DNA from: Bifidobacterium sp.
GTDB taxonomy: Bacteria > Actinomycetota > Actinomycetes > Actinomycetales > Bifidobacteriaceae
Direction of reading: 5' to 3'
DNA length: 64,000 nucleotides
Assembly (NCBI RefSeq): GCF_022647885.1
Contig: NZ_JALCLM010000001.1
Span: 558,001-622,000 of the forward strand
The notes beneath the pieces are model-generated. The model did no database searches, was not told where the DNA came from, and was given only the letters and a program-made list of their open reading frames with translations. The first letter of the stretch is position 1. Every line of letters starts with the position of its first letter. A program made the position numbers and the translations under genes. Positions 28,752 to 36,708 of the stretch are shown piece by piece.

Positions 28752-29756
28752 ATGATGCGACCATTCCTCGAAGAATGCAGGCGTGTAACTCGTTCTTGTA
28801 TTGCGGCTATCAGCAAAGTAGTCAAACGCTGCATTATCTCGTGCAAGGCAATGATCTATGCACTTCATCCAAAAGCCCGAGAGCGGGTCACACAGGATAA
28901 GTCAGTTGATAGCGCTACCCGAGTATCGCGTATTCGCAAGATTTATCGTGCACGCAAAACTTTTGTTGTCGTAGTTTCTGCACTGCTGTGTGTACTTATC
29001 CTCATTGTGGCTGTTTCGGCATTTACTGGCATATCCAATCGACATAGAGCTGCATCCACGCGTGCGCAGTCTGCTGTTTCAACAAGTGCTGCTTCACAGA
29101 GTTCGACTCCTACACAAACGGAAGAGTCTTCAGCAAGTGCGACGCAATCATCGTCAGGAAGTTCTAGTGTATTAACCCAACAACAGCGTGACAATATTGC
29201 AGCGCAAGCGTTGAAAACCGCACAGGCTAGCGGTAAAACACTCCATCAATATCGCTATTGCGTCTCAGGAAAAGGTAATGTTGGCGACACGCAAGTCTTT
29301 GAAAATGCAGTGTTTTCGATATTGAACTCAACGCAAGGGTGGCCAAGAGCAGGTGCGACTTTTGAGTATATTGCTCACGAATCATCGTCGAGTTCTTCTG
29401 CGGATTCAAGTACGCAGTGCGATATGACCTTGATTATGGCGGAAGCAAGTACGATGAAATCTTTCTCTGACGGTTGTAGTGAGGACTACAGTTGCCGAGT
29501 CAACGATGAAGTCATTATTAATCTAGATCGCTGGAATTCAGCTACAAGTGATTGGTTGAATGCTGGTGGAACCGTAGAACGGTACCGCAAGCTAGTTATT
29601 AATCATGAGGTTGGTCATCGCCTTGGGCATCTTGATAATGAGGCTACGTGCAGCGTCAGTGGTGGCCCTGCACCTGTTATGCAGCAACAGTCCATATCGT
29701 TGCGAGGATGTTCGCCTAATGAATGGCCGCTTGATTCAGAACTGTGGATATCGTGA
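28752..29756 (+). CDS. DUF3152 putative membrane-anchored metalloprotease
   Basis: A 334-residue protein with a basic cytoplasmic N-terminus, one membrane helix (about residues 72-93), a Ser/Thr-rich linker (about 100-145) and an extracellular DUF3152 domain. That domain holds the zinc-protease-like motif VINHEVGHRLGH (about 281-292) and paired Cys residues. The family is widespread in actinobacteria; peptidase activity is inferred from HExxH-like HEVGH plus a third His, not proven. The true start may be ATG 28752, 28755 or a later one before the helix. The last codons are part of a 19-bp tandem duplication shared with the start of gluQ. Confidence 0.78.
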   Translation: MMRPFLEECRRVTRSCIAAISKVVKRCIISCKAMIYALHPKARERVTQDKSVDSATRVSRIRKIYRARKTFVVVVSALLCVLILIVAVSAFTGISNRHRAASTRAQSAVSTSAASQSSTPTQTEESSASATQSSSGSSSVLTQQQRDNIAAQALKTAQASGKTLHQYRYCVSGKGNVGDTQVFENAVFSILNSTQGWPRAGATFEYIAHESSSSSSADSSTQCDMTLIMAEASTMKSFSDGCSEDYSCRVNDEVIINLDRWNSATSDWLNAGGTVERYRKLVINHEVGHRLGHLDNEATCSVSGGPAPVMQQQSISLRGCSPNEWPLDSELWIS

Positions 29757-29778
29757 AATACTGTGGATATCGTGAAAT
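29741..29778 (+). repeat. 19-bp exact tandem duplication at a gene junction
   Basis: ACTGTGGATATCGTGAAAT occurs at 29741-29759 and again at 29760-29778. The first copy holds the last codons and stop (TGA 29754-29756) of the DUF3152 gene; the second holds the GTG start (29763) of gluQ. Confidence 0.9.
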
Positions 29779-30812
29779 CAATTGATGAGAGTAAGTTACA
29801 GCGCCGTGTTGGCCGTTTGGCTCCTTCTCCGACAGGACGTATGCATATTGGAAATGTGTATGCTGCGCTGGCGGCGTGGCTCGATGTGCGAGCAGTCAAC
29901 GGAACACTCAGCTTGCGTATTGAGGATATTGACACATATCGTGTGGTGCCAGATGCCGACTCGTGGATTATGGAAGATTTAGATTGGCTAGGGCTGCACT
30001 GGGATAATACTGTCGTATATCAATCACAGCGTTTGAACTTGTATGATGCGGTATTCCAGTATTTTCAACAGCAAACATTACTTTCCGGCGAGCCTCTGAT
30101 CTATCCGTGTTTCTGTTCGCGTGCAGATATACGAGCGGCTTCAGCACCGAATGAAGGCGATGGTTTCTCGGTGTACCCGGGGACATGCCGGCATCTAGAT
30201 AATGCTGAGCGACAACGCCGACTGGTATCTGGTGCGCGTCATTCATGGCGCATAGCTGTACCTATGTCGCCTTCGGATACTCAAGATGTAGTCATATTTG
30301 CTGACAAGATTTTTGGAGCACAGCGTTTTTCGCTATCCAAACAACTGGGTGATGTGATTATTAGACGTTCGGATGGCGTATATGCCTATCAGTTCGCTAC
30401 CGCAGTGGATGATTGGCAAATGGGTGTTAACACTATTGTTCGTGGACGTGATCTACTCCGTTCAACGGCGATTCAGCTCTGGATACGAGAGCATTGTGAG
30501 GGTGTGAATCTTCAGGAGTTTTCAAGTCCGGCAACCCCTGCTCGCGAAGTCATTGCGGCGCATCTTCCGCTAATCGACGGTGCTGATGGACGAAGAATGG
30601 CGAAACGTTTTGCTTCTCTGGATATGCAAGAGTTGAGGAATGCAGGTCGTAGACCGAGTGAGGTCATTGGACTATGTGCGCACTTGTTGGGCTTAACGAC
30701 GTCCTATAAGCCGACCCGTGCCAAGGATTTGCTTGAAGCCTTCTCATTTTCATACCTTCGCAATCACCAACAGGATCGCAAACTTAGCAATGCCTGGGGT
30801 ATAGACGTCTGA
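29763..30812 (+). CDS. gluQ: Glutamyl-Q tRNA(Asp) synthetase
   Basis: A 349-residue truncated glutamyl-tRNA synthetase paralogue. It keeps the catalytic fold: GRLAPSPTGRMHIGNVYAAL with the HIGH-type HIGN (about residues 17-36), zinc site CFC...YPGTC (about 117-145), and DGRRMAKRF (about 277-285) in place of KMSKS. It has no anticodon-binding domain, which marks the GluQ (YadB) family that glutamylates queuosine in tRNA-Asp. It is longer than the E. coli protein (298). The start could be GTG 29763, GTG 29772 or ATG 29784; the first two lie in the duplicated 19-mer. The queuosine pathway itself is not in the window. Confidence 0.88.
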   Translation: MDIVKSIDESKLQRRVGRLAPSPTGRMHIGNVYAALAAWLDVRAVNGTLSLRIEDIDTYRVVPDADSWIMEDLDWLGLHWDNTVVYQSQRLNLYDAVFQYFQQQTLLSGEPLIYPCFCSRADIRAASAPNEGDGFSVYPGTCRHLDNAERQRRLVSGARHSWRIAVPMSPSDTQDVVIFADKIFGAQRFSLSKQLGDVIIRRSDGVYAYQFATAVDDWQMGVNTIVRGRDLLRSTAIQLWIREHCEGVNLQEFSSPATPAREVIAAHLPLIDGADGRRMAKRFASLDMQELRNAGRRPSEVIGLCAHLLGLTTSYKPTRAKDLLEAFSFSYLRNHQQDRKLSNAWGIDV

Positions 30813-30899
30813 CGTATTGGAGGGATACTAACATGGGCGTTTACAGGTGTCGTTGGGTACGCAGATGCCGTGCAGCACGAGTTGGAGGAATGGGTAACT

Positions 30900-31769
30900 A
30901 TGGTCGCGTATATGCAGCATAAGGATCTTGCGAATGAGCAATTGGACTCTGCGCGAGGTTTGGAGATTCGCGACGGTGTGCATCGTGTGATGGATGGGCT
31001 TGCGGCAGCTGCGCAGAGGAGCGATAGGAATGTCGACGATATACGGTTGTTAGCAGCAACTAAAACTCGCGATGTCGGCGAAATTATGGCTGCAATCGAT
31101 GCGGGTGTTCGTCTGATTGGTGAAAACCGTCCTCAAGAAATTGAGGTGAAAGCTTTGCGATTGCAAGAATTATGTGCACAGCAAGGTCTGGTTTTAGGCG
31201 CCCACCAGGCTCATACAGCTGCGGTGAGTAATCACAGTGAAGCATCAGCGTCATCGCTGACGTCAGACAGCTCATCATCTCAAGATATGGGTTTTCATCT
31301 TATTGGGCAGCTGCAAAGTAACAAGATCAATAAAGTCTTGCCCTATGTAACCACCATTGAATCGGTCGATAATTTGGTGCTTGCAGAGCGTATTTCTCGA
31401 CGTGCAGTGGCTCGTGGCTGTGTTGTCGGCGTATTGCTTGAGGTTAATGAGTCAGGTGAAGCGTCAAAATCTGGTTGCTCACCTGAAGCTGCACAGGAGT
31501 TGGCGTATGCAATGGCTGCAATGGACGGTATAGAGTTGCGCGGACTGATGACCATTGGAGCACATGTCGATGATGAGGGGCGAATTCGTACTGGTTTTGC
31601 ACATCTTCGGGGACTTCGGGACGCTATCGTTGGATCCGGTGAATCAGGAACAGCATCGTGCCAAGAGCTTTCAATGGGCATGACTCACGATATGGTCTAC
31701 GCGATAGAAGAGGGTTCCACAATTGTTCGGGTAGGAACTGCAATCTTTGGTGAGCGCGCGTTCATCTGA
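30900..31769 (+). CDS. YggS-type PLP homeostasis protein
   Basis: A 289-residue protein starting at ATG 30900, ten bases after GGAGGA; an in-frame GTG at 30870 is less likely. It has the PLP lysine in LLAATKTRDV (about residues 45-54), GENRPQEIEVK (about 70-80), FHLIGQLQSNKINKVL (about 138-153), LLEVNESGEASKSG (about 180-193) and ELSMGMTHDM (about 256-265). It binds pyridoxal phosphate without catalysis and balances vitamin B6 and amino acid pools. An insertion of about 40 low-complexity residues (Ser, Ala, His) splits the region before FHLIGQLQ. Confidence 0.9.
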   Translation: MVAYMQHKDLANEQLDSARGLEIRDGVHRVMDGLAAAAQRSDRNVDDIRLLAATKTRDVGEIMAAIDAGVRLIGENRPQEIEVKALRLQELCAQQGLVLGAHQAHTAAVSNHSEASASSLTSDSSSSQDMGFHLIGQLQSNKINKVLPYVTTIESVDNLVLAERISRRAVARGCVVGVLLEVNESGEASKSGCSPEAAQELAYAMAAMDGIELRGLMTIGAHVDDEGRIRTGFAHLRGLRDAIVGSGESGTASCQELSMGMTHDMVYAIEEGSTIVRVGTAIFGERAFI

Positions 31770-31791
31770 GCGAAGTTGTTGTACGGATATA

Positions 31792-31859
31792 GAGAGTGTG
31801 CATACTGAAACATGTGGAGCACGCTTTTCTGCTTGTCATGTGGGGAGATACACACTCTC
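31792..31859. terminator. Imperfect hairpin between convergent yggS and DJ-1 genes
   Basis: GAGAGTGTG (31792-31800) pairs with CACACTCTC (31851-31859), then AT/AT, ACATG/CATGT and AGCA/TGCT further in. The outer arm resembles the hairpin at 12020-12087 (AGTGTGCATA), so it may be a diverged copy. TATATTTAT follows on the + strand. Confidence 0.5.
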
Positions 31860-31909
31860 ATATATTTATGTAGATCATTGCACGCTAACGCAATGAAGTA
31901 GGATACGCG

Positions 31910-32458
31910 TTACAGTGCCTCTTTGATAGCTCCCACGAAGGCATCAAGATCATCCGGTTTGCGCGAGGTAATGAGTTTCCATCCGCTCGCATTGTCAACA
32001 ACAACTTCACGGTCCTCATGCACGCCACCAGCATTTTCAACATCTGCGCTAATGTAGCGGCAACTGGTGAGGGTTTTGCCTCCAAGTACCCCTGCATTGA
32101 CCAAGAGCCAAGGTCCGTGACATATTGCAGCAATAGTTTTTCCTGATTGCGCAAAATCTTTCGCCAGTTGAATCGCTGAGGGATTGATGCGGAGGTGATC
32201 GACGTTGCAGGTTCCTCCTGGCACTACGAGTAGATCGAAATCTGCAGCTGCGACATCTGAGATTAGAGCGTCAGGAGTTACTGCAGCGCCGGGATATCGG
32301 TCGTGCTGAAGTGTTTCAACATCGTTGAGCGTAGGGGCGGCAAGAGTTACTTGGACCCCTGCTTCTCGCAAATCACCGAGAGGCCTGGTGAGCTCAGTCT
32401 CCTCGATACCCCAGTCGTGAACCACAATGAGAACTTTTCGTGAGCTTAAATCTGACAT
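31910..32458 (-). CDS. DJ-1/PfpI family protein
   Basis: A 182-residue protein from ATG 32458 (MSDLSSRKVLIVVHD), preceded by AAAGGAAGGA; a longer reading to 32560 lacks family resemblance. Family motifs are LLVVPGGTCNVDHL (about residues 77-90), with the acidic partner in the N-terminal GIEETEL (about 18-24), and the nucleophile elbow AAICHGPWLLV (about 111-121, Cys then His). Members of the PfpI/YhbO branch are linked to repair of glycated or aldehyde-damaged molecules and stress resistance; the exact substrate is not settled. It stands between two hairpins or promoters with no operon partner. Confidence 0.9.
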   Translation of the reverse strand: MSDLSSRKVLIVVHDWGIEETELTRPLGDLREAGVQVTLAAPTLNDVETLQHDRYPGAAVTPDALISDVAAADFDLLVVPGGTCNVDHLRINPSAIQLAKDFAQSGKTIAAICHGPWLLVNAGVLGGKTLTSCRYISADVENAGGVHEDREVVVDNASGWKLITSRKPDDLDAFVGAIKEAL

Positions 32459-32674
32459 CCTCGTCCTTCCTTTCATGCGGTATATGATCTTGGCCGGTCC
32501 AATGAACAGCTCTGCAATTCTGCGTATACATGACCCGAAACCGTGCTTCCATATTGACACCTTGTCTCTCGATAAGCATCTGAAGATGCCATATATCAGT
32601 TATGAGCGAATTCATTACACTCGAATCTTGACCATCGGACTGACCAGTATGGGTCCGGCATTATGCTAGGGGTC

Positions 32675-33490
32675 ATGAGAATCGCACGCTTTTCGTTTAA
32701 CGACCGTCCCCAATATGCCTTCGTCCAGCATGATGATGCAGACGATAAGGATTACCTGATTGCTCTTGATGGGTACCCGCTGTCTGCACAAGCCGTCAAA
32801 CCTACCGGTGAACGTTATGCACTAGATGGTGATGGTATACGTCTATTGGCCCCAGTAATTCCCTCAAAGGTCTATGGTCTAGCCAAAAATTATCAGGCCC
32901 ATACACAATTCATGGCGGAATCCGGTATGTCTGACATATCTGAGCCTCCGGAACGCATGATGATTTTTTCTAAGCCGTCAACCGCTGTTATTGGCCCTGA
33001 CGATCCGATTGTGTATCCTTCGTATTCTCATCAGATGAGTTACGAGCCTGAAGTCGCTGTGGTTATTGGTCGCATCGCGAAAAATGTAGCTGAAGAAAAA
33101 GCGATGGATTATGTCTTAGGTTTTACATGCGTTAATGATGTCACCTTGCGTGATTTACAGCAGGGGGATCCGATGTGGACTCGCTCCAAGGGTTTTGATA
33201 CATCGTGCCCTTTAGGCCCATGGATTGAGACTGAGCTGGACTTTGCTCATACCGATATTTCTTTCTCCCTCAACGGTGAGACCGTGCCGGAAGCCTCGGG
33301 TAATACAGCCAATCTGATTCATTCAATTCCCGAGCAGATTGCCTTCATATCCAGTTTTTCAACGCTATTACCTGGTGATGTGATTATGACTGGTACTCCG
33401 CACGCATCTGGTTCTCTTGCTCCACGCGATGAGGCCGTAGTCCATATAGGTGGTATTGGTAGTTTGCGCAATGTAGTGGTGTCTGCCTGA
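32675..33490 (+). CDS. Fumarylacetoacetate hydrolase family protein
   Basis: A 271-residue protein (ATG 32675; an ATG four codons earlier at 32663 is possible). The N-terminal cap domain is followed by KVYGLAKNYQAH (about residues 65-76), metal-binding acidic residues in YEPEVAVVIGRIAKNV (about 125-140), NDVTLRDLQ (about 156-164), KGFDTSCPLGPW (about 174-185) and the C-terminal GDVIMTGTPHASG. The family includes oxaloacetate decarboxylases, acylpyruvases and hydratases of ring-cleavage routes. Nothing nearby indicates aromatic catabolism, so oxaloacetate or acylpyruvate clearance is the more likely role. Confidence 0.88.
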   Translation: MRIARFSFNDRPQYAFVQHDDADDKDYLIALDGYPLSAQAVKPTGERYALDGDGIRLLAPVIPSKVYGLAKNYQAHTQFMAESGMSDISEPPERMMIFSKPSTAVIGPDDPIVYPSYSHQMSYEPEVAVVIGRIAKNVAEEKAMDYVLGFTCVNDVTLRDLQQGDPMWTRSKGFDTSCPLGPWIETELDFAHTDISFSLNGETVPEASGNTANLIHSIPEQIAFISSFSTLLPGDVIMTGTPHASGSLAPRDEAVVHIGGIGSLRNVVVSA

Positions 33491-33510
33491 GTCAGGGATA
33501 TCTATCCAAA

Positions 33511-33571
33511 ACTGTGCATATCGGCATGTGAGCCACCGTATTTGGGTAAGGCTCCATGCTGTATGCGCAGT
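33511..33571. repeat. Second copy of the dispersed hairpin element
   Basis: ACTGTGCATA (33511-33520) pairs with TATGCGCAGT (33562-33571), and GGCATGTGAGCC (33523-33534) pairs with GGCTCCATGCT (about 33550-33560) with a bulge. The left arm TGTGCATATCGGCATGTGAGC matches the element at 12020-12087 at 20 of 21 positions. It follows the FAH gene. Confidence 0.55.
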
Positions 33572-33631
33572 GTTGTTGTTTCAGTGAGGAAACAGCATCA
33601 AAGCGTGTCTCCAAGCAGAACTATTCCCAAA

Positions 33632-33652
33632 CTTGAGTGGATAAGACTCAAG
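33632..33652 (+). promoter_or_regulatory. HAIR operator (HspR binding site) of clpB
   Basis: CTTGAGT (33632-33638), seven bases, ACTCAAG (33646-33652) is an exact match to the HspR-associated inverted repeat consensus CTTGAGT-N7-ACTCAAG. It is the core of a longer perfect palindrome with 17-base arms (33622-33638 and 33646-33662). The clpB start lies 165 bases downstream with GGAGGAG at 33808-33814. HspR, with DnaK as co-repressor, controls clpB and dnaK in actinobacteria. The 33491-33816 gap holds this site, the hairpin before it and the clpB promoter region, and no gene. Confidence 0.9.
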
Positions 33653-33816
33653 TTTGGGAATATACTCGTAACTTGAAGTGTTGTGCATATCAGACTTCAC
33701 GGAATGTGATTTGAGAGCGTAACAGCTGAGAGCGAGGGGTTCTTCGCGGGTGTTACCCACAAGAATTTCAGACTCTACGTTCGTCGAAGACATCAACTGA
33801 ATGTTACGGAGGAGAT

Positions 33817-36540
33817 ATGGAACAAAAATTTACGAGGATGTCGCAAGAGGCGATTTCGGATGCAATACAGAGCGCTTCGGCGGCCGGCAATGCACAGGTA
33901 GATGTTTTGCATTTGTTGGATGCATTGCTGCGTCAACAAGAGGGCTCAGTACCTGGCTTGGTAGCCGCTGCGGGAGCTGACGCGCACAGTATTGGTGCTG
34001 AAGTGCGTAATGCGCTTGTTGCATTACCAAGTGCAAGCAGTTCGACTGCAACACAGCCACAAGCGAGCCGACAGCTCAGCACAGCCATTGCGCAGGCTGA
34101 GAAAGAAATGCAAGATATGGGAGATGAGTATGTCTCCACAGAGCATCTGCTAATTGCATTAGCAGTTGGACCATCGCAGGTTGCCGATTTGCTCAAGAGG
34201 CATGGATTAACCCCGAAGGCATTGCGCGAAGCAGTTCCTGGAGTTCGAGGTGGGGCTAAAGTGACCAGTGCTGATGCCGAGGGCACATATAAGTCCTTGG
34301 AGAAATATTCAACAGATCTTACCGCTCAAGCCAAGGACGGCAAACTTGATCCAGTTATTGGAAGAGACCAAGAGATACGTCGAGTAATTCAAATTCTCAG
34401 CAGACGCACGAAAAATAATCCGGTACTTATTGGTGAGCCTGGTGTTGGTAAAACCGCAGTAGTCGAAGGGCTCGCAGAGCGTATTGTTGCAGGCGATGTT
34501 CCTGTTGGGTTGCAAGGCAAGCGGTTGATTTCACTTGATATGGCATCTATGGTCGCAGGCAGCAAATATCGCGGCGAGTTTGAAGAACGACTTAAGGCAG
34601 TGCTGGACGAAATTAAAAGCGCTGACGGGCAGATTATTACCTTCATCGATGAGTTGCACACGATTGTTGGCGCAGGCTCCGCTGAAGGATCGATGGACGC
34701 GGGTAATATGCTCAAGCCCATGCTTGCCCGTGGCGAATTAAGGTTGATCGGCGCCACTACGCTTGATGAGTACCGAGAAAATATTGAGAAGGATCCTGCG
34801 CTGGAACGTCGTTTTCAGCAGGTCTTCGTTGGTGAACCCTCTGTTGAGGACACAGTAGCCATCTTGCGTGGACTCAAGCAGCGCTATGAGGCTCACCATA
34901 AGGTAACTATCGGAGACGATGCGTTGGTAGCTGCAGCAACACTGTCAAATCGCTATATCAGTGGGCGTCAGCTTCCTGATAAAGCCATTGATTTAGTTGA
35001 TGAGGCAGCGGCACATCTGCGGATGGAACTCGATTCTCAGCCAGAGGAAATTGACGAGTTGCAACGCAAGGTTACACGTTTTGAGATGGAGGAAATGCAG
35101 CTTAAAAAGGCCGAAGACCCTTCGTCGAGAGCACGTTTGGAGAAATTGCAGGCTGATCTTGCTGATACCCGTGAGAGACTCAGTGGTCTTAAAGCTCGTT
35201 GGGATGAAGAAAAAGCTGGTCATAACAAGGTCGGTGATTTGCGTGCACAGCTCGACTCACTGCGAGTAGATGCGGATAAAGCCACTCGTGAAGGTGACCT
35301 AGAGAAGGCATCTAGGATTCTTTACGGAGAAATTCCAACCATTCAAAAAGAGTTGGCTATAGCTGAAGAGGATGCTGACGCTCAGGAAAGTCAAACAGGA
35401 CAGGCCCCAGATGGCGCTGATATCGCTGGTGGCTCCGCAAAAGAGCCAATGGTTCCTGATCATGTTGATGCTGATTCGGTAGCCGAGATTGTTGCTGATT
35501 GGACTGGCATCCCTGTTGGCAGACTTATGCAGGGCGAGAACGAGAAACTGCTGCACATGGAGGATTTCCTTGCAAAGCGTGTTATTGGTCAGCGCCAGGC
35601 GATTGCTGCGGTCTCTGATGCAGTCCGCCGTTCCAGAGCAGGCATTTCCGATCCTGATCGTCCTACAGGTTCTTTCATATTCTTAGGACCAACAGGTGTT
35701 GGTAAAACGGAGTTAGCAAAAGCGCTCGCAGACTTTCTCTTTGACGATGAGAAAGCTATGGTTCGCATTGATATGAGCGAGTACATGGAGAAAGCATCTG
35801 TTTCTCGTCTGATTGGTGCAGCGCCTGGATACATAGGCTATGAAGAAGGAGGACAACTGACTGAAGCGGTTCGTCGTCGTCCATATTCCGTAGTGCTATT
35901 TGATGAAGTTGAAAAAGCCAATTCGGAAGTTTTTGATGTATTGCTTCAGGTGCTTGACGATGGGCGCTTAACCGATGGTCAGGGTAGAACAGTTGATTTC
36001 AGAAACACAATTCTGATTATGACCTCGAATCTTGGTTCACAATTCCTCGTCAACGACGCTTTGGATGCTGAGGCCAAGCATCGCGCAGTAATGGATGCGG
36101 TGCATGCACAGTTCAAGCCTGAGTTCATAAATAGACTTGATGAACTGGTGGTCTTTGACCCGCTGACTCGCGATGAGTTGGGAAGTATCGTGGATATTCA
36201 AGTGTCGCAGGTAGCAAAGCGGCTGACAGACAGGCGCATCAGTTTGGACGTCACAGATGCGGCCCGTGAGTGGCTTGCTGACGCAGGATATGACCCTGCT
36301 TATGGTGCGCGACCTCTGCGCAGATTGGTGCAAACCGAAGTTGGTGACCAATTGGCACGTATGTTGCTAGCAGGGTCAGTCCATGACGGTGATACAGTGC
36401 TGGTGGATCAAACAGGTGGAGAGCATTTGGAGCTCACAGTGTGGCCAACGGACACACTGATTGACGATGCTACGATTCACCAGATAGGTGATCGTCCAGA
36501 GGCTGAGGGCCATACCCCAGACAGTGAATCTCAGCGTTGA
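33817..36540 (+). CDS. clpB: ATP-dependent disaggregase ClpB
   Basis: A 907-residue AAA+ chaperone. Order: Clp N-terminal repeats (about residues 1-145), first ATPase with [14 protein letters not shown] (about 206-219) and [12 protein letters not shown] (about 272-283), a coiled-coil M domain (about 400-530) that distinguishes ClpB from ClpA/ClpC, second ATPase with [14 protein letters not shown] (about 623-636) and [11 protein letters not shown] (about 690-700), and C-terminal small domain. It threads aggregated proteins together with DnaK. The C-terminus has about 40 extra residues, acidic and Thr-rich. Expression should be heat-induced through the HAIR site upstream. Confidence 0.97.
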   Translation: MEQKFTRMSQEAISDAIQSASAAGNAQVDVLHLLDALLRQQEGSVPGLVAAAGADAHSIGAEVRNALVALPSASSSTATQPQASRQLSTAIAQAEKEMQDMGDEYVSTEHLLIALAVGPSQVADLLKRHGLTPKALREAVPGVRGGAKVTSADAEGTYKSLEKYSTDLTAQAKDGKLDPVIGRDQEIRRVIQILSRRTKNNPVLIGEPGVGKTAVVEGLAERIVAGDVPVGLQGKRLISLDMASMVAGSKYRGEFEERLKAVLDEIKSADGQIITFIDELHTIVGAGSAEGSMDAGNMLKPMLARGELRLIGATTLDEYRENIEKDPALERRFQQVFVGEPSVEDTVAILRGLKQRYEAHHKVTIGDDALVAAATLSNRYISGRQLPDKAIDLVDEAAAHLRMELDSQPEEIDELQRKVTRFEMEEMQLKKAEDPSSRARLEKLQADLADTRERLSGLKARWDEEKAGHNKVGDLRAQLDSLRVDADKATREGDLEKASRILYGEIPTIQKELAIAEEDADAQESQTGQAPDGADIAGGSAKEPMVPDHVDADSVAEIVADWTGIPVGRLMQGENEKLLHMEDFLAKRVIGQRQAIAAVSDAVRRSRAGISDPDRPTGSFIFLGPTGVGKTELAKALADFLFDDEKAMVRIDMSEYMEKASVSRLIGAAPGYIGYEEGGQLTEAVRRRPYSVVLFDEVEKANSEVFDVLLQVLDDGRLTDGQGRTVDFRNTILIMTSNLGSQFLVNDALDAEAKHRAVMDAVHAQFKPEFINRLDELVVFDPLTRDELGSIVDIQVSQVAKRLTDRRISLDVTDAAREWLADAGYDPAYGARPLRRLVQTEVGDQLARMLLAGSVHDGDTVLVDQTGGEHLELTVWPTDTLIDDATIHQIGDRPEAEGHTPDSESQR

Positions 36541-36550
36541 TCTTCTTGTG

Positions 36551-36591
36551 CTATGCGCTAGGTTTTCGGATTTCTCGGATCTAGCGCATAG
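36551..36591 (+). terminator. 11-bp hairpin after clpB
   Basis: CTATGCGCTAG (36551-36561) and CTAGCGCATAG (36581-36591) are exact inverse complements around a 19-base T-rich loop, 10 bases beyond the clpB stop. Confidence 0.65.
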
Positions 36592-36606
36592 TGATACGCA
36601 TCTTCC

Positions 36607-36666
36607 GCACCACGGTGCTAGCTTGCACTGTGTAAGTTAGCACCGTGTAAGTTAGCACCGTGGTGC
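36607..36666. repeat. Hairpin with a tandem 15-bp duplication in its right arm
   Basis: TGTAAGTTAGCACCG occurs at 36631-36645 and again at 36646-36660. Either copy can pair with the left arm GCACCACGGTGCTAGCTT (36607-36624), so the fold can slide between two registers. It lies between the ends of convergent clpB and the P-type ATPase gene. Confidence 0.7.
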
Positions 36667-36708
36667 GTAACGATGTAAGAGTTCACCGTAAGGATTCACG
36701 GTAAAGAT

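Noticed and set aside
29565..29577. T-box-like GGTGGAACCGTAG stretch
   Set aside because: It lies inside the DUF3152 coding sequence, in frame, with no specifier loop, antiterminator or aminoacyl-tRNA gene downstream except gluQ, which T-boxes do not control.
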